Shown piece after piece: positions 1-6,578 of a stretch of DNA of 8,584 nt. This DNA is from Cloacimonetes bacterium UBA3900 (GTDB lineage Bacteria > Cloacimonadota > Cloacimonadia > Cloacimonadales > Cloacimonadaceae): contig DGFM01000043.1 in assembly GCA_002391675.1 (NCBI GenBank), positions 1,764 through 10,347 of the forward strand, written 5' to 3'. The notes below the pieces were generated by a model. The model ran no database searches. It saw nothing but the letters and a program-made list of their open reading frames with translations, and was not told where the DNA came from. The translations under genes and the position numbers were made by a program. The stretch's first letter is position 1. Every line of letters starts with the position of its first letter.

Positions 1-200
1 TCGCTGATAAACTTCATCCCAAAGCCAAAGCCCCGGTAGGCCAGGTTGAAGGAAAAGCTATCCTTAAAATACATTCTCAAAGAATCCGGCACATCTCTAT
101 ACACCAGCTGCGCTTCGTTGAGCCCATTGACCTGCAGGGTCGTCTGAGCCAGCAGCAGTCCGGCACACAGCAGCAGCCAGATTACCAGTATTTGCCTCAT
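1..200 (-). CDS. Exported protein, N-terminal part only (possible outer-membrane/beta-rich protein, cut by window edge)
   Basis: The first 66 codons are visible before the left window edge. The start ATG (198-200) lies 3 nt after the stop of the thioredoxin gene before it, and an AGAGGTGG ribosome binding site (209-216) sits 8 nt upstream inside that gene. The protein begins MRQILVIWLLLCAGLLLAQ, a clear Sec signal peptide with probable cleavage near residue 18-19. The mature part contains alternating aromatic/polar stretches (SFSFNLAYRGFGFGMKF), which look like amphipathic beta strands. That suits an outer-membrane or surface beta protein. I am reminded of the DUF6029-type proteins of Bacteroidota, but too little is visible to claim it. 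As last visible gene of the redox operon, it may be a client of, or structural partner to, the upstream thioredoxin-fold proteins. The gene being real is well supported; its function is unknown. Confidence 0.72.
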   Translation of the reverse strand, partial: MRQILVIWLLLCAGLLLAQTTLQVNGLNEAQLVYRDVPDSLRMYFKDSFSFNLAYRGFGFGMKFIS

Positions 201-203
201 GCT

Positions 204-743
204 TTATTCCACCTCTTCCGGGATTTCTTCTATAACTTCCACTTCTGCTTCCACTTTCTCTTCTGCTTTGATATCCAGAAGCAGCTGCACTTGCTCTTCA
301 TAGATTTCCACCAGGGTGGGATCAAAGCCTTTGTGCGAGTAGATGATCTCGCCCTCGGTATTCACAAAGAAGGTATGCGGCGGGATGCTCACATTCAGCT
401 TCTTGGCTAAGGTCTGATCCACGTCGAAGAGGGTGACAAACTTGAAGTTGTTCTTTTTGAGATAGTTTTTGGCGCGCTGCTGATCCTTGGCTTTATCGAT
501 GGAAATCAGCACCACGGTGAGGTCTTCATACTTCTCGGCCAGGGTGTTGAGATGTGGCATAGCCTCTTTGCAGGGCTTGCAGTAGTCGGCCCAAAAGTCG
601 ATCAACACGGGCCCTTTTTCCAAGAGGGACTCCAGGCTAACGTTTTTATCGTTCATATCGGGAAGACGAAAATCCGGCATCTGGTCGGCCCAAACAAAGA
701 TGGCAACCAGCATGATGCCCAAAGTGATGAGTATGCGTTTCAT
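204..743 (-). CDS. Periplasmic TlpA/ResA-family thioredoxin-like disulfide reductase with acidic C-terminal tail
   Basis: This 179-residue protein is a probable periplasmic thiol-disulfide oxidoreductase of the AhpC/TSA-redoxin (TlpA/ResA) family. Residues 1-19 form a Sec signal peptide with an Ala-X-Ala-like end (VWA|D); no lipobox is present. The domain begins with the usual 'MPDFRLPDMNDKNVSLESL' entry. It continues to the active site WADYCKPC (C55, C58), then beta strand VVLISID (78-83), and PHTFFVN (122-128) supplies the cis-proline loop. Residues about 158-179 are an added Glu/Val-rich acidic tail that is not part of the fold. Start choice: ATG 741-743 has AAGGAG (751-756) 7 nt upstream, overlapping the stop of the lipoprotein gene. 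Family members reduce disulfides during cytochrome c maturation or general envelope thiol repair. With dsbD two genes upstream, a reductase role is inferred; the client is unknown. Confidence 0.9.
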   Translation of the reverse strand: MKRILITLGIMLVAIFVWADQMPDFRLPDMNDKNVSLESLLEKGPVLIDFWADYCKPCKEAMPHLNTLAEKYEDLTVVLISIDKAKDQQRAKNYLKKNNFKFVTLFDVDQTLAKKLNVSIPPHTFFVNTEGEIIYSHKGFDPTLVEIYEEQVQLLLDIKAEEKVEAEVEVIEEIPEEVE

Positions 744-755
744 AATAAATCTCCT

Positions 756-1868
756 TTATCTTGCTACGTTAAGTTCTATTTCCGTGCCGCTCAGGATGGT
801 GGCATTGTTGGCATAGGGTGTGGGACGCCGCTGCGCAAAGATCACCAGGGAAAGGTCTTCCGGCAGCTCGGCATCTGCACAGGTAACGCTGAAATTTATA
901 TTTTGGCTCAGGTCTGAGGAGCTGATGTCGATGATGGATTTCCCGCGCACCACATTGTGGAGATTGGCTCCCTGAGTGTTTTGGAAGCGCGAGGTCTTTT
1001 CGATCAGCACCACGTTCAGATAGAGCTCGCTCTGGTCGAAGCCATCCAGCTGCGGCGTGAGTTTGACGCTGCCGGAGAAGGTCTGTTGATCCTGGCTATA
1101 GCTCAGATCCGAGTAGAGCATGGGGCTATCCACAGAGATAAGCTGCTGCACCAGTGGATCGTAAGCTGCCAGAGCATCTGCGTTTGAGCCGGGTTGCACC
1201 ACCTCTCCGCCGAAGATAGTAACCGGCACAGCCCCTGGGCAGTAATATGAATAAGTGGGATCGCCGCTCACCATCAAGGGCCCCGTGGTATGATGTTCCA
1301 CATAGATGAGCAGACCGGGATATCTCAGTTGCAGTTCATGCAGCTTGGCTTCCACGGGCGGGCAATTTGGGCAACCCAGGAAGGTGAAATATTCCAACAC
1401 GGCGACCTGCTCGGGATTGGGCACGATGCAGGCGCATTGGTTGCCGCGGATCAGCCATCTATCTTCCTCTTTTTTCAGGGTATCACCCGTGAAGGTGCTA
1501 TCTGCCAAAACCTCTTTGGACGAGCCGGTGATCAGCAGCCTCCAATTTACGTCTGCGCTGCTGGCAGAAGTCTGCTCCAGGCTCAGAACCGTGATCTTGC
1601 TCTGAGCGCCGGGGTCTTGCGCAAAGATACCGCTCAGCCAGGCTTCACGATCACTCTTGTAGATGCCGTTATGGACGTAGTATTCACTGAAATGGCTCAT
1701 CGCCTGATCCAGCGAGGCAGCTCCGCCGGCCAGTGCATCTTGCAGCGGCGCAAAGACCAAGGCCCGGATGTCTTCCACTTCCGTCTCGGTAAAGTTGTGT
1801 TCAAAGCGATCACACGCACTCACTAAGAGCAGCGCAATCAGCAGCAGGGCGAGGTATCTAAACTTCAT
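756..1868 (-). CDS. Lipoprotein with NTF2-like domain fused to Omp28-like thioredoxin domain (CPNC)
   Basis: This 370-residue predicted lipoprotein has a hydrophobic leader (residues 5-15) and lipobox LVSAC, with C19 as the lipidated cysteine followed by Asp at +2. Residues about 28-142 have the pattern of an NTF2/SnoaL-like cone fold: helix, FSEYYVHNGIYKSDREAW, then strands ending in DRWLIRG. Residues about 153-245 look like a thioredoxin fold: VAVLEYFTFLGCPNCPPVEAKL with the CPNC redox site (C166, C169), strand LLIYVEHH (186-193), and GAVPVTIFGG carrying the likely cis-Pro (P215). The remainder (about 250-368) is beta-rich, as in Omp28-related proteins. Further cysteines are C145, C147, C210 and C330. 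The ATG directly abuts the dsbD stop (TAA|ATG), with AAGGAG (1874-1879) inside the dsbD end, so translation is probably coupled. The NTF2 assignment is by pattern only and less certain than the thioredoxin part. Function is inferred as a membrane-anchored thiol reductant partner of DsbD. Confidence 0.85.
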   Translation of the reverse strand: MKFRYLALLLIALLLVSACDRFEHNFTETEVEDIRALVFAPLQDALAGGAASLDQAMSHFSEYYVHNGIYKSDREAWLSGIFAQDPGAQSKITVLSLEQTSASSADVNWRLLITGSSKEVLADSTFTGDTLKKEEDRWLIRGNQCACIVPNPEQVAVLEYFTFLGCPNCPPVEAKLHELQLRYPGLLIYVEHHTTGPLMVSGDPTYSYYCPGAVPVTIFGGEVVQPGSNADALAAYDPLVQQLISVDSPMLYSDLSYSQDQQTFSGSVKLTPQLDGFDQSELYLNVVLIEKTSRFQNTQGANLHNVVRGKSIIDISSSDLSQNINFSVTCADAELPEDLSLVIFAQRRPTPYANNATILSGTEIELNVAR

Positions 1869-3731
1869 TTATTCTCCTTTTGGAATCTGATCCAGAGCTT
1901 CTCTCACCATCTTGTGGCTGATCAGCTCCGGAAAGAGGATGGGCTCTTTGCCCGGGATATAAAGTGCGTTGAAAGGAACTCCCATGCGGTCGTGATCCTG
2001 AATCCACTTGAGCAGCACCGGATCCTTGCGCGTGAAGTCTCCCCTCAGTAACGTTACTCCCGCCGCCTTGAATTCCTGCATCATATTATCCGTGAAAAGC
2101 ACCGTCTTCTCGTTGGTTCCACAGTTTTTACACCACTCAGCGCCAATATCGAGGAATACGGGTTTATTCTCCGCCATCAGCTTCTCATGCACTTCGGGGC
2201 TGAATACATACCAGCCTTCCGGTGCGTGCGGAGCGGGGATCATGCCGCTTTCATCCGCTTGCATCACCACTTCCGCCTGCAGGTGTTCAGGCTTGATGGG
2301 CAGGAGCTTCATGCCGCCACCCACGATGATGACCAGGGCGAGGATGCTGAATATCCATTGGACGGCGGTGGAGTTTTCCGCTCTCACAAAGCGTCCGTAC
2401 ATCCACAGCGCAAAGCCCAGCACGAGCAGGTAAAAGAGCACGTTGAGCAGATAGGCACCGCTGGTGAGCGCCAGCGTGGTTTTGAGCATGGTGTAAACCA
2501 GATACAGCAACACAAATCCCATCGCTTCTTTGAAGATATTCATCCATTCACCCGGCTTGGGGATGAATTTGAGCGCCGCGGGGAAGATACCGATCAGGAT
2601 GAAGGGCAGGGCAAAGCCGAGCCCAATCAACAGGAAAAACAGCATCAACAGCGGCGAAGATAGCTTGAATGCGAAGGGCAAGACCGCACCCAGGAAGGGC
2701 CCTGTGCAGGAAATCGCCATCAAAAAGGCAAAGATGCCACCGAAGAACGAGCCGCTGTATCCACCCCTGGATGTGGCTTTGGAAGCAGTGTTCATCCCCG
2801 GCGCAGTGAGCACAAAGACGCCCAAGAGCGAAAGCGCAAAGGCAAAGACAATGCTCAGAAGGATCACGTTGAACATCGGGTTTTGGTTTTGGAAGCCCCA
2901 ACCCTGCGTCTCTCCCGCACTGCGCAGACCGATGAATACACCCGCCAAAATGGCAAAGGAAACCAGCACGCCCAAGCTGTAGATCAGGGTGTGCAGCAAT
3001 ACTTTGCCCCTATCCTCGTGTGCCTGATTGATAATGGCCATGATCCTGATGGGCAGGATGGGCAGCACGCAGGGCGTGATATTGAGGATCAAACCTCCAA
3101 GCAGCGCAAAGAGCATATACTTAAGGATGGTGCCCAGGGTGTTCTTTTCCTCGTCCTCAGGCTGGTCGCCGTCTACAGGTGGGACAGCTTCTTCCTCTGC
3201 GGCCAGCGCAACGGCTTCCCTTTCCTCAGCTTCTACGGCTTCCACCGTCTCAGCTGTTTCCTTTGCATCTTCAGCCGCCGCCGCAGCAGGAACTATCTCC
3301 AAGGATAATTTGCCCACCGCTTCATCGGGCGGTTCGCACATACCGTCATCAAAGCAAAGGTTATATGCCAGGGTAGCTTCAAGCTTTATCTTCCCGGCCG
3401 GTGCATCTTTCTTCACCGTGAAAGGCAGGGTGAGCTTTACTGATTTGTGATAGTCCCATTGCGTTGCGCTCACCACCTTGTAACCTTTGGGATAGATGGT
3501 TTTGCCAAAGCTCAGCGAAGGATGTGAGGCTTCTAAATAAAAATAAGCAGGGTCGCTCGGATCATGGCTCTGATGCTTTCCATCCGGAATGCTCAAGGTA
3601 GCCGTGATGTTACCCTTTTCGCCCGCTTTCAGCTTGGCCGGCGAAACGGCGAATCTCACACTCTGCCCCATCAGCAAAGTGCTCAGAAACAGCAAGATCA
3701 CTGCTGCAAATAAAAATCTCTTCTTTTGCAT
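1869..3731 (-). CDS. dsbD: Thiol:disulfide interchange protein DsbD (three-domain transmembrane electron carrier)
   Basis: DsbD moves electrons from cytoplasmic thioredoxin across the inner membrane to periplasmic disulfide reductases. The 620 residues show a signal peptide (1-22) and an N-terminal alpha domain with the cysteine pair in YNLCFDDGMCEPP (C126, C132, same six-residue step as E. coli DsbD). An Ala/Glu-rich linker (about 148-196) follows. The multi-span membrane domain (about 200-475) has C221 in ITPCVLPILPI and C342 in ISCTGPFLGAVLP, the two membrane redox cysteines. The C-terminal thioredoxin domain (about 505-620) has EWCKNC (C534, C537). All six catalytic cysteines are therefore present. 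It is slightly longer than E. coli DsbD (565), mainly because of the linker. Start ATG 3729-3731 has a purine-rich GAGGAAAG upstream. It is the first gene of the operon and is followed with no gap by the thioredoxin lipoprotein. Family assignment is very secure; the partner proteins are inferred from position. Confidence 0.97.
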   Translation of the reverse strand: MQKKRFLFAAVILLFLSTLLMGQSVRFAVSPAKLKAGEKGNITATLSIPDGKHQSHDPSDPAYFYLEASHPSLSFGKTIYPKGYKVVSATQWDYHKSVKLTLPFTVKKDAPAGKIKLEATLAYNLCFDDGMCEPPDEAVGKLSLEIVPAAAAAEDAKETAETVEAVEAEEREAVALAAEEEAVPPVDGDQPEDEEKNTLGTILKYMLFALLGGLILNITPCVLPILPIRIMAIINQAHEDRGKVLLHTLIYSLGVLVSFAILAGVFIGLRSAGETQGWGFQNQNPMFNVILLSIVFAFALSLLGVFVLTAPGMNTASKATSRGGYSGSFFGGIFAFLMAISCTGPFLGAVLPFAFKLSSPLLMLFFLLIGLGFALPFILIGIFPAALKFIPKPGEWMNIFKEAMGFVLLYLVYTMLKTTLALTSGAYLLNVLFYLLVLGFALWMYGRFVRAENSTAVQWIFSILALVIIVGGGMKLLPIKPEHLQAEVVMQADESGMIPAPHAPEGWYVFSPEVHEKLMAENKPVFLDIGAEWCKNCGTNEKTVLFTDNMMQEFKAAGVTLLRGDFTRKDPVLLKWIQDHDRMGVPFNALYIPGKEPILFPELISHKMVREALDQIPKGE

Positions 3732-3760
3732 ATCTTTCCTCTTTCAGAGTGCTTTTTGGT

Positions 3761-3783
3761 GAGTTAAATTCCACGTTAAACTC
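3761..3783 (-). promoter_or_regulatory. Hairpin in the dsbD leader
   Basis: Inverted arms GAGTTAAA and TTAAACTC (plus strand) pair 7 of 8 positions around a 7-nt loop. If the promoter at 3792-3820 is right, this lies at the very 5' end of the dsbD transcript, about 30-50 nt before the start codon. It could stabilise the message or be a protein site. No riboswitch class is recognised. Confidence 0.3.
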
Positions 3784-3791
3784 AGGTAAGA

Positions 3792-3820
3792 CAAAATGCA
3801 CAATCTACTGGATTTGTCAA
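3792..3820 (-). promoter_or_regulatory. Candidate promoter of the dsbD operon
   Basis: On the minus strand a perfect TTGACA (3820-3815) is followed after 17 nt by ATTTTG (3797-3792). The -10 box is poor against TATAAT, but it ends in TTTG as in the Bacteroidota-type TAnnTTTG box. The implied leader is about 55-60 nt. The -35 box is convincing; the -10 is uncertain. Confidence 0.45.
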
Positions 3821-3821
3821 G

Positions 3822-3834
3822 TCTGATCTTCAGA
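3822..3834. promoter_or_regulatory. Inverted repeat next to the dsbD -35 box (possible operator)
   Basis: The sequence TCTGA-TCT-TCAGA is a perfect 5-bp inverted repeat with a 3-nt centre, one base upstream of the TTGACA box on the operon side. Its position suits a transcription-factor site controlling dsbD or both divergent genes. It is short enough to arise by chance. Confidence 0.25.
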
Positions 3835-3917
3835 AAAGGCTGTGGAAACAGAAAAACCTTACAAGCACGAATTTGGTTTCGCCAATTGCAAAGAATCTCC
3901 GCAAGCAAGAGCCAGCC

Positions 3918-3945
3918 TTGCATGATTGGCTGTGTGAGTTATATT
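3918..3945 (+). promoter_or_regulatory. Candidate promoter of the secreted propeller-protein gene
   Basis: TTGCAT (3918-3923) and TATATT (3940-3945) are separated by 16 nt. They match the sigma-70 type consensus well and would start transcription about 30 nt before the ATG at 3983. If correct, the TTG codon at 3944 lies inside the -10 box and could not be the translation start, which supports the ATG choice. Confidence 0.45.
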
Positions 3946-3970
3946 GTCTACAAGTCACCGAAATAGCGTT

Positions 3971-3976
3971 AAGGAG
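3971..3976 (+). promoter_or_regulatory. Ribosome binding site that fixes the start at ATG 3983
   Basis: AAGGAG lies 6 nt before ATG 3983. The reading frame is open further upstream to a TTG at 3944, but no Shine-Dalgarno sequence precedes that codon. Starting at 3983 also gives a compact signal peptide with Lys residues directly at the N terminus. Confidence 0.8.
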
Positions 3977-3982
3977 CTTAGC

Positions 3983-6277
3983 ATGAAACCTGGGAAGAAA
4001 TCAAAGCCGGCAGCAGTTGTGGCTATCATGTATACCTTCTGTGCCCTGTTCTTCCTGATGCTTATATCCGGTCTAAGTGGACAGGCCACACAACTGCAAG
4101 TGCAGGAGATCAGCAGATTTGCCCATACCTCCAATGATATGGCAGACACCCGCTTGCCCGTCATCAGATACCCCTATGTATATATGCCCAATAGCTTTGG
4201 CTTCCAGGTGTGTGAGTGGGACAGTACCGCCGGCAGTTTTACCGAAGTAGCCAATTTTGGAGTGGAAGGTGCCGCAAAAGAGATGGTGGCTTGGCAAAAC
4301 TTTCTCTTTATCGCTGTTTTTCAGAAGGATGCACACTCCTCGACGCAGCCGGAGTTTGGTATGCTGCACAAGGTCGACATCAGCGATCCCTGCCGGCCCG
4401 TTTTGGTGGGCAGCCTAACAGCCGGAGCAAATAATACCAGCTTTGACAAGCTCAGGATCGTAAACGATGTCCTCATCTCCCGTGAAAGCATTGATTCTCT
4501 CTACCGATCCCTGCTTTTAATCGACCCGCATACCTTGGAAATTACGCACAGGTATCCGGCCCGATACTTCTATGAAGTGCTCCCGGATGATCATCTCATC
4601 TCCAGGACTTCTAATGCCTCGGCTTTTGGGCTCTTCAGCGTTGATGCCACCCAGGGACTGGTTCCGGTGGCAGAGCTGAGTTTGCCCTATCCGAGTGGCA
4701 CCTTCCCAAATTTTATCGCCATAGACGATTCCACTCTGGCAACGCAGTGTGGGTCCGGAGTCAAGATCTGGCGGACTTCTGATCTTTCCCAGTGGGAGCT
4801 TTTATCCACCATCTCGCATCAGACATATGGAAGTGCGGTTGTCTGCAATGGATATTTGGTCTGTGGTGTGGGCGAAGACGATGGCCAGTATTTCAGCCAG
4901 GTCTTCCATGTCTATGACATATCGGAGCCAAATCTGCCCACATTGGTCTGCCAAAGCCCCTATCCGCTCGGCTTGGACTCAGCACCGGTAGTACGAATGA
5001 TGCGGGCTTACAACGAATATCTCTTCCACCCGGATATGACCTATGGCTGCCTTTGCCTCAAAGTAACAGACACAGGACGGCTTGAATTTGTCGCCAAGTG
5101 TTATCGCTACAATCTCTATACCGGTGGCGGACGCCGCTATGGAAACTATGCCCTGCAACCCATGCAGTATTGTGGAATTACGGTGTTTGACATCTCTGAT
5201 CCTGCCAATCCCTGCTACGCCTTTTCGCTGTTTGAGGGCTCAACCACCCAGATTGACCTGCTGGGAGATTTGCTGTATGTCTTGATCTGGCAGGATGATG
5301 GTGACTTTGAGCGCATCTACAATATCTCAGATCTACACAATCCGGTCTTGGTGTATGAGACCGTATTTGACGCCACTATGGCACTGTATTTCAACCATGA
5401 GGAGCCGGGTTGCTTCTATCATGTGGACAGCACCGGGCTTCAGATAGATAAATATGCTGTTATCGGAAACGACACAGAACATATATTCCGGTTTCCCATC
5501 AGCCGGAATTTTGTATCCAAAGCTTTTGCCAATAATCAGTTCCATGCCTCAGTGAGGACTGCTGCCGGCGCTTTTGATCTCTATACTTTTGATGGATTTT
5601 CACAAAATTCACCCCAGCCGCCCACTGTGGTTTCGGGCTTACTGCCCTCGCCGGGATTTATCTATGGAGTGGGTGATTATCTCTATCTCTACAACATCAG
5701 TCCCCTGCCCACGTTAAGCACTTTTTACCATGAACAATCTAACTTTCAGGTGGATTCGGGCCACCCTGTCTTCGATTTTCTAAACTACGTCTGTATTGGC
5801 AGAGAAAACGGGATAAGCCTCTACAACGTCAATGGCTTCCCTTCGGGCTATGTGACCGCAGAACACTTCTTGCCGCAGTATTCCAGAGCGATCCATATCG
5901 ACTGGGACGATGACCACCTCTATCTCTTTTCTACAGACAACATTGCCATCTATTCCTATCAATACACCGGCATCGATGATGATCTTGCCTCACCTGTTGC
6001 TCCAGTGGTCAATTGCTACCCCAATCCCTTTGGGGATGTGCTGAAGCTGGATTTTGGCCTCGATGCCCCGGCTGATGTGCTTCTGGAAGTGTATAACATC
6101 AGGGGGCAATTGGTAAAGCGCCTCACTCCGGAAGCAAATACAGGTGGGAAATATCATTCAAGCTGGAGCGGGAAAGATGAGGCCGGCTTGAGCGTCCCAA
6201 GTGGTGTATATATCGTGAAGTTATCTGTTGATGGGCGTATTTCCGGATCGAAGAAGGTGACTCATATCAAGCGATAG
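3983..6277 (+). CDS. Secreted beta-propeller-like protein with LVIVD-type repeats and T9SS type A sorting domain
   Basis: From ATG 3983 the protein has 764 residues. Residues 1 to about 34 are a long Sec signal peptide (KPGKKSK, hydrophobic core AAVVAIMYTF..LMLISG, end SGQA). The body (about 40-665) resembles a beta propeller. Repeated motifs of the LVIVD type appear as VDISDPCRPVLVG (131-143), YDISEPNLPTLVC (311-323), FDISDPANPCYAF (402-414) and YNISDLHNPVLVY (446-458), with weaker copies later. Residues about 676-764 form a Por/T9SS type A sorting domain: CYPNPFGD, VYNIRGQLVKRL, VPSGVYIVKL and a closing KKVTHIK. The protein should be exported by Sec, carried over the outer membrane by T9SS and attached or released at the surface; the sorting domain is usually removed. 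The mature part holds 14 cysteines. It is a single gene, divergent from the redox operon. Ligand or activity is unknown; no catalytic motif was seen. Confidence 0.88.
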   Translation: MKPGKKSKPAAVVAIMYTFCALFFLMLISGLSGQATQLQVQEISRFAHTSNDMADTRLPVIRYPYVYMPNSFGFQVCEWDSTAGSFTEVANFGVEGAAKEMVAWQNFLFIAVFQKDAHSSTQPEFGMLHKVDISDPCRPVLVGSLTAGANNTSFDKLRIVNDVLISRESIDSLYRSLLLIDPHTLEITHRYPARYFYEVLPDDHLISRTSNASAFGLFSVDATQGLVPVAELSLPYPSGTFPNFIAIDDSTLATQCGSGVKIWRTSDLSQWELLSTISHQTYGSAVVCNGYLVCGVGEDDGQYFSQVFHVYDISEPNLPTLVCQSPYPLGLDSAPVVRMMRAYNEYLFHPDMTYGCLCLKVTDTGRLEFVAKCYRYNLYTGGGRRYGNYALQPMQYCGITVFDISDPANPCYAFSLFEGSTTQIDLLGDLLYVLIWQDDGDFERIYNISDLHNPVLVYETVFDATMALYFNHEEPGCFYHVDSTGLQIDKYAVIGNDTEHIFRFPISRNFVSKAFANNQFHASVRTAAGAFDLYTFDGFSQNSPQPPTVVSGLLPSPGFIYGVGDYLYLYNISPLPTLSTFYHEQSNFQVDSGHPVFDFLNYVCIGRENGISLYNVNGFPSGYVTAEHFLPQYSRAIHIDWDDDHLYLFSTDNIAIYSYQYTGIDDDLASPVAPVVNCYPNPFGDVLKLDFGLDAPADVLLEVYNIRGQLVKRLTPEANTGGKYHSSWSGKDEAGLSVPSGVYIVKLSVDGRISGSKKVTHIKR

Positions 6278-6344
6278 GCCTGGTTTTGGCCAAAAATCCA
6301 AATGGGGCGGGCAGAGCATTCTCAAGGGTAAGAGAAGATTGTCC

Positions 6345-6362
6345 CACGGATTGCACGGATGG
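6345..6362. repeat. 9-bp tandem pair CACGGATTG / CACGGATGG
   Basis: Two adjacent 9-bp units differ at one base. Short CACGGAT-type tandem stretches recur between genes of several environmental bacteria, so this could be a remnant of a dispersed intergenic repeat. With only two units, that is a guess. Confidence 0.3.
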
Positions 6363-6371
6363 CCATGAATG

Positions 6372-6400
6372 AAAAAGCCGACTCGTAATCCGAGCCGGCT
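6372..6400 (-). terminator. Intrinsic terminator for the M20 peptidase transcript
   Basis: On the minus strand AGCCGGCTCG and CGAGTCGGCT pair over 10 bp around a 5-nt loop, with one G-U wobble. They are followed by a short T run (TTTTT including the last stem base). On the plus strand the same position is an A-C mismatch and no T run follows, so the hairpin is oriented for the minus strand. It lies about 180 nt after the M20 stop codon. Confidence 0.7.
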
Positions 6401-6578
6401 CAACAATTCTTCACAGTTATCCAAGAGTTGCTTGGTATCAAACAGGACATATTGCAGCAGACACACCTGACAGTCAAGTCTGCGCTTTGCGGAGCCTATT
6501 TGGATGACTGGCTCCGGTAAAAAGCAGGGTGCGCTGTTTGAGGTCCTTCAATACCACTCTCATTGTTTACTTCTCACC

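Larger units (their letters stand above)
6278..6578. other. Convergent intergenic region with several hairpins, no gene
   Basis: This 301-nt gap lies between two converging genes. It contains the palindrome TTTTGGCCAAAA (6284-6295), a 9-bp tandem pair (6345-6362), a terminator hairpin (6376-6400), a small CCAAG-AGTTG-CTTGG hairpin (6421-6435), and a 7-bp CGGAGCC/GGCTCCG stem with a 13-nt loop (6490-6516). Open frames across it lack ribosome binding sites and resemble no protein I know. No clear intrinsic terminator in the plus direction was found for the propeller gene. Confidence 0.6.

Noticed and set aside
1290..1826. 178-codon plus-strand frame inside the lipoprotein gene
   Set aside because: It is antisense to a well-supported gene with lipobox and CPNC site, and shows no domain.
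2187..2663. 158-codon plus-strand frame inside dsbD
   Set aside because: It is antisense to dsbD; the His/Gln/Glu-rich translation is typical of reading the reverse of a membrane protein gene.
3911..3935. CAGCC/GGCTG inverted repeat overlapping the -35 box of the propeller gene
   Set aside because: Only 5 bp with a 10-nt centre; too weak to report as an operator.
6221..6466. 81-codon minus-strand frame across the end of the propeller gene and the terminator
   Set aside because: It contains the terminator hairpin, overlaps the coding end of the propeller gene, has no good ribosome binding site and has a composition unlike a protein.
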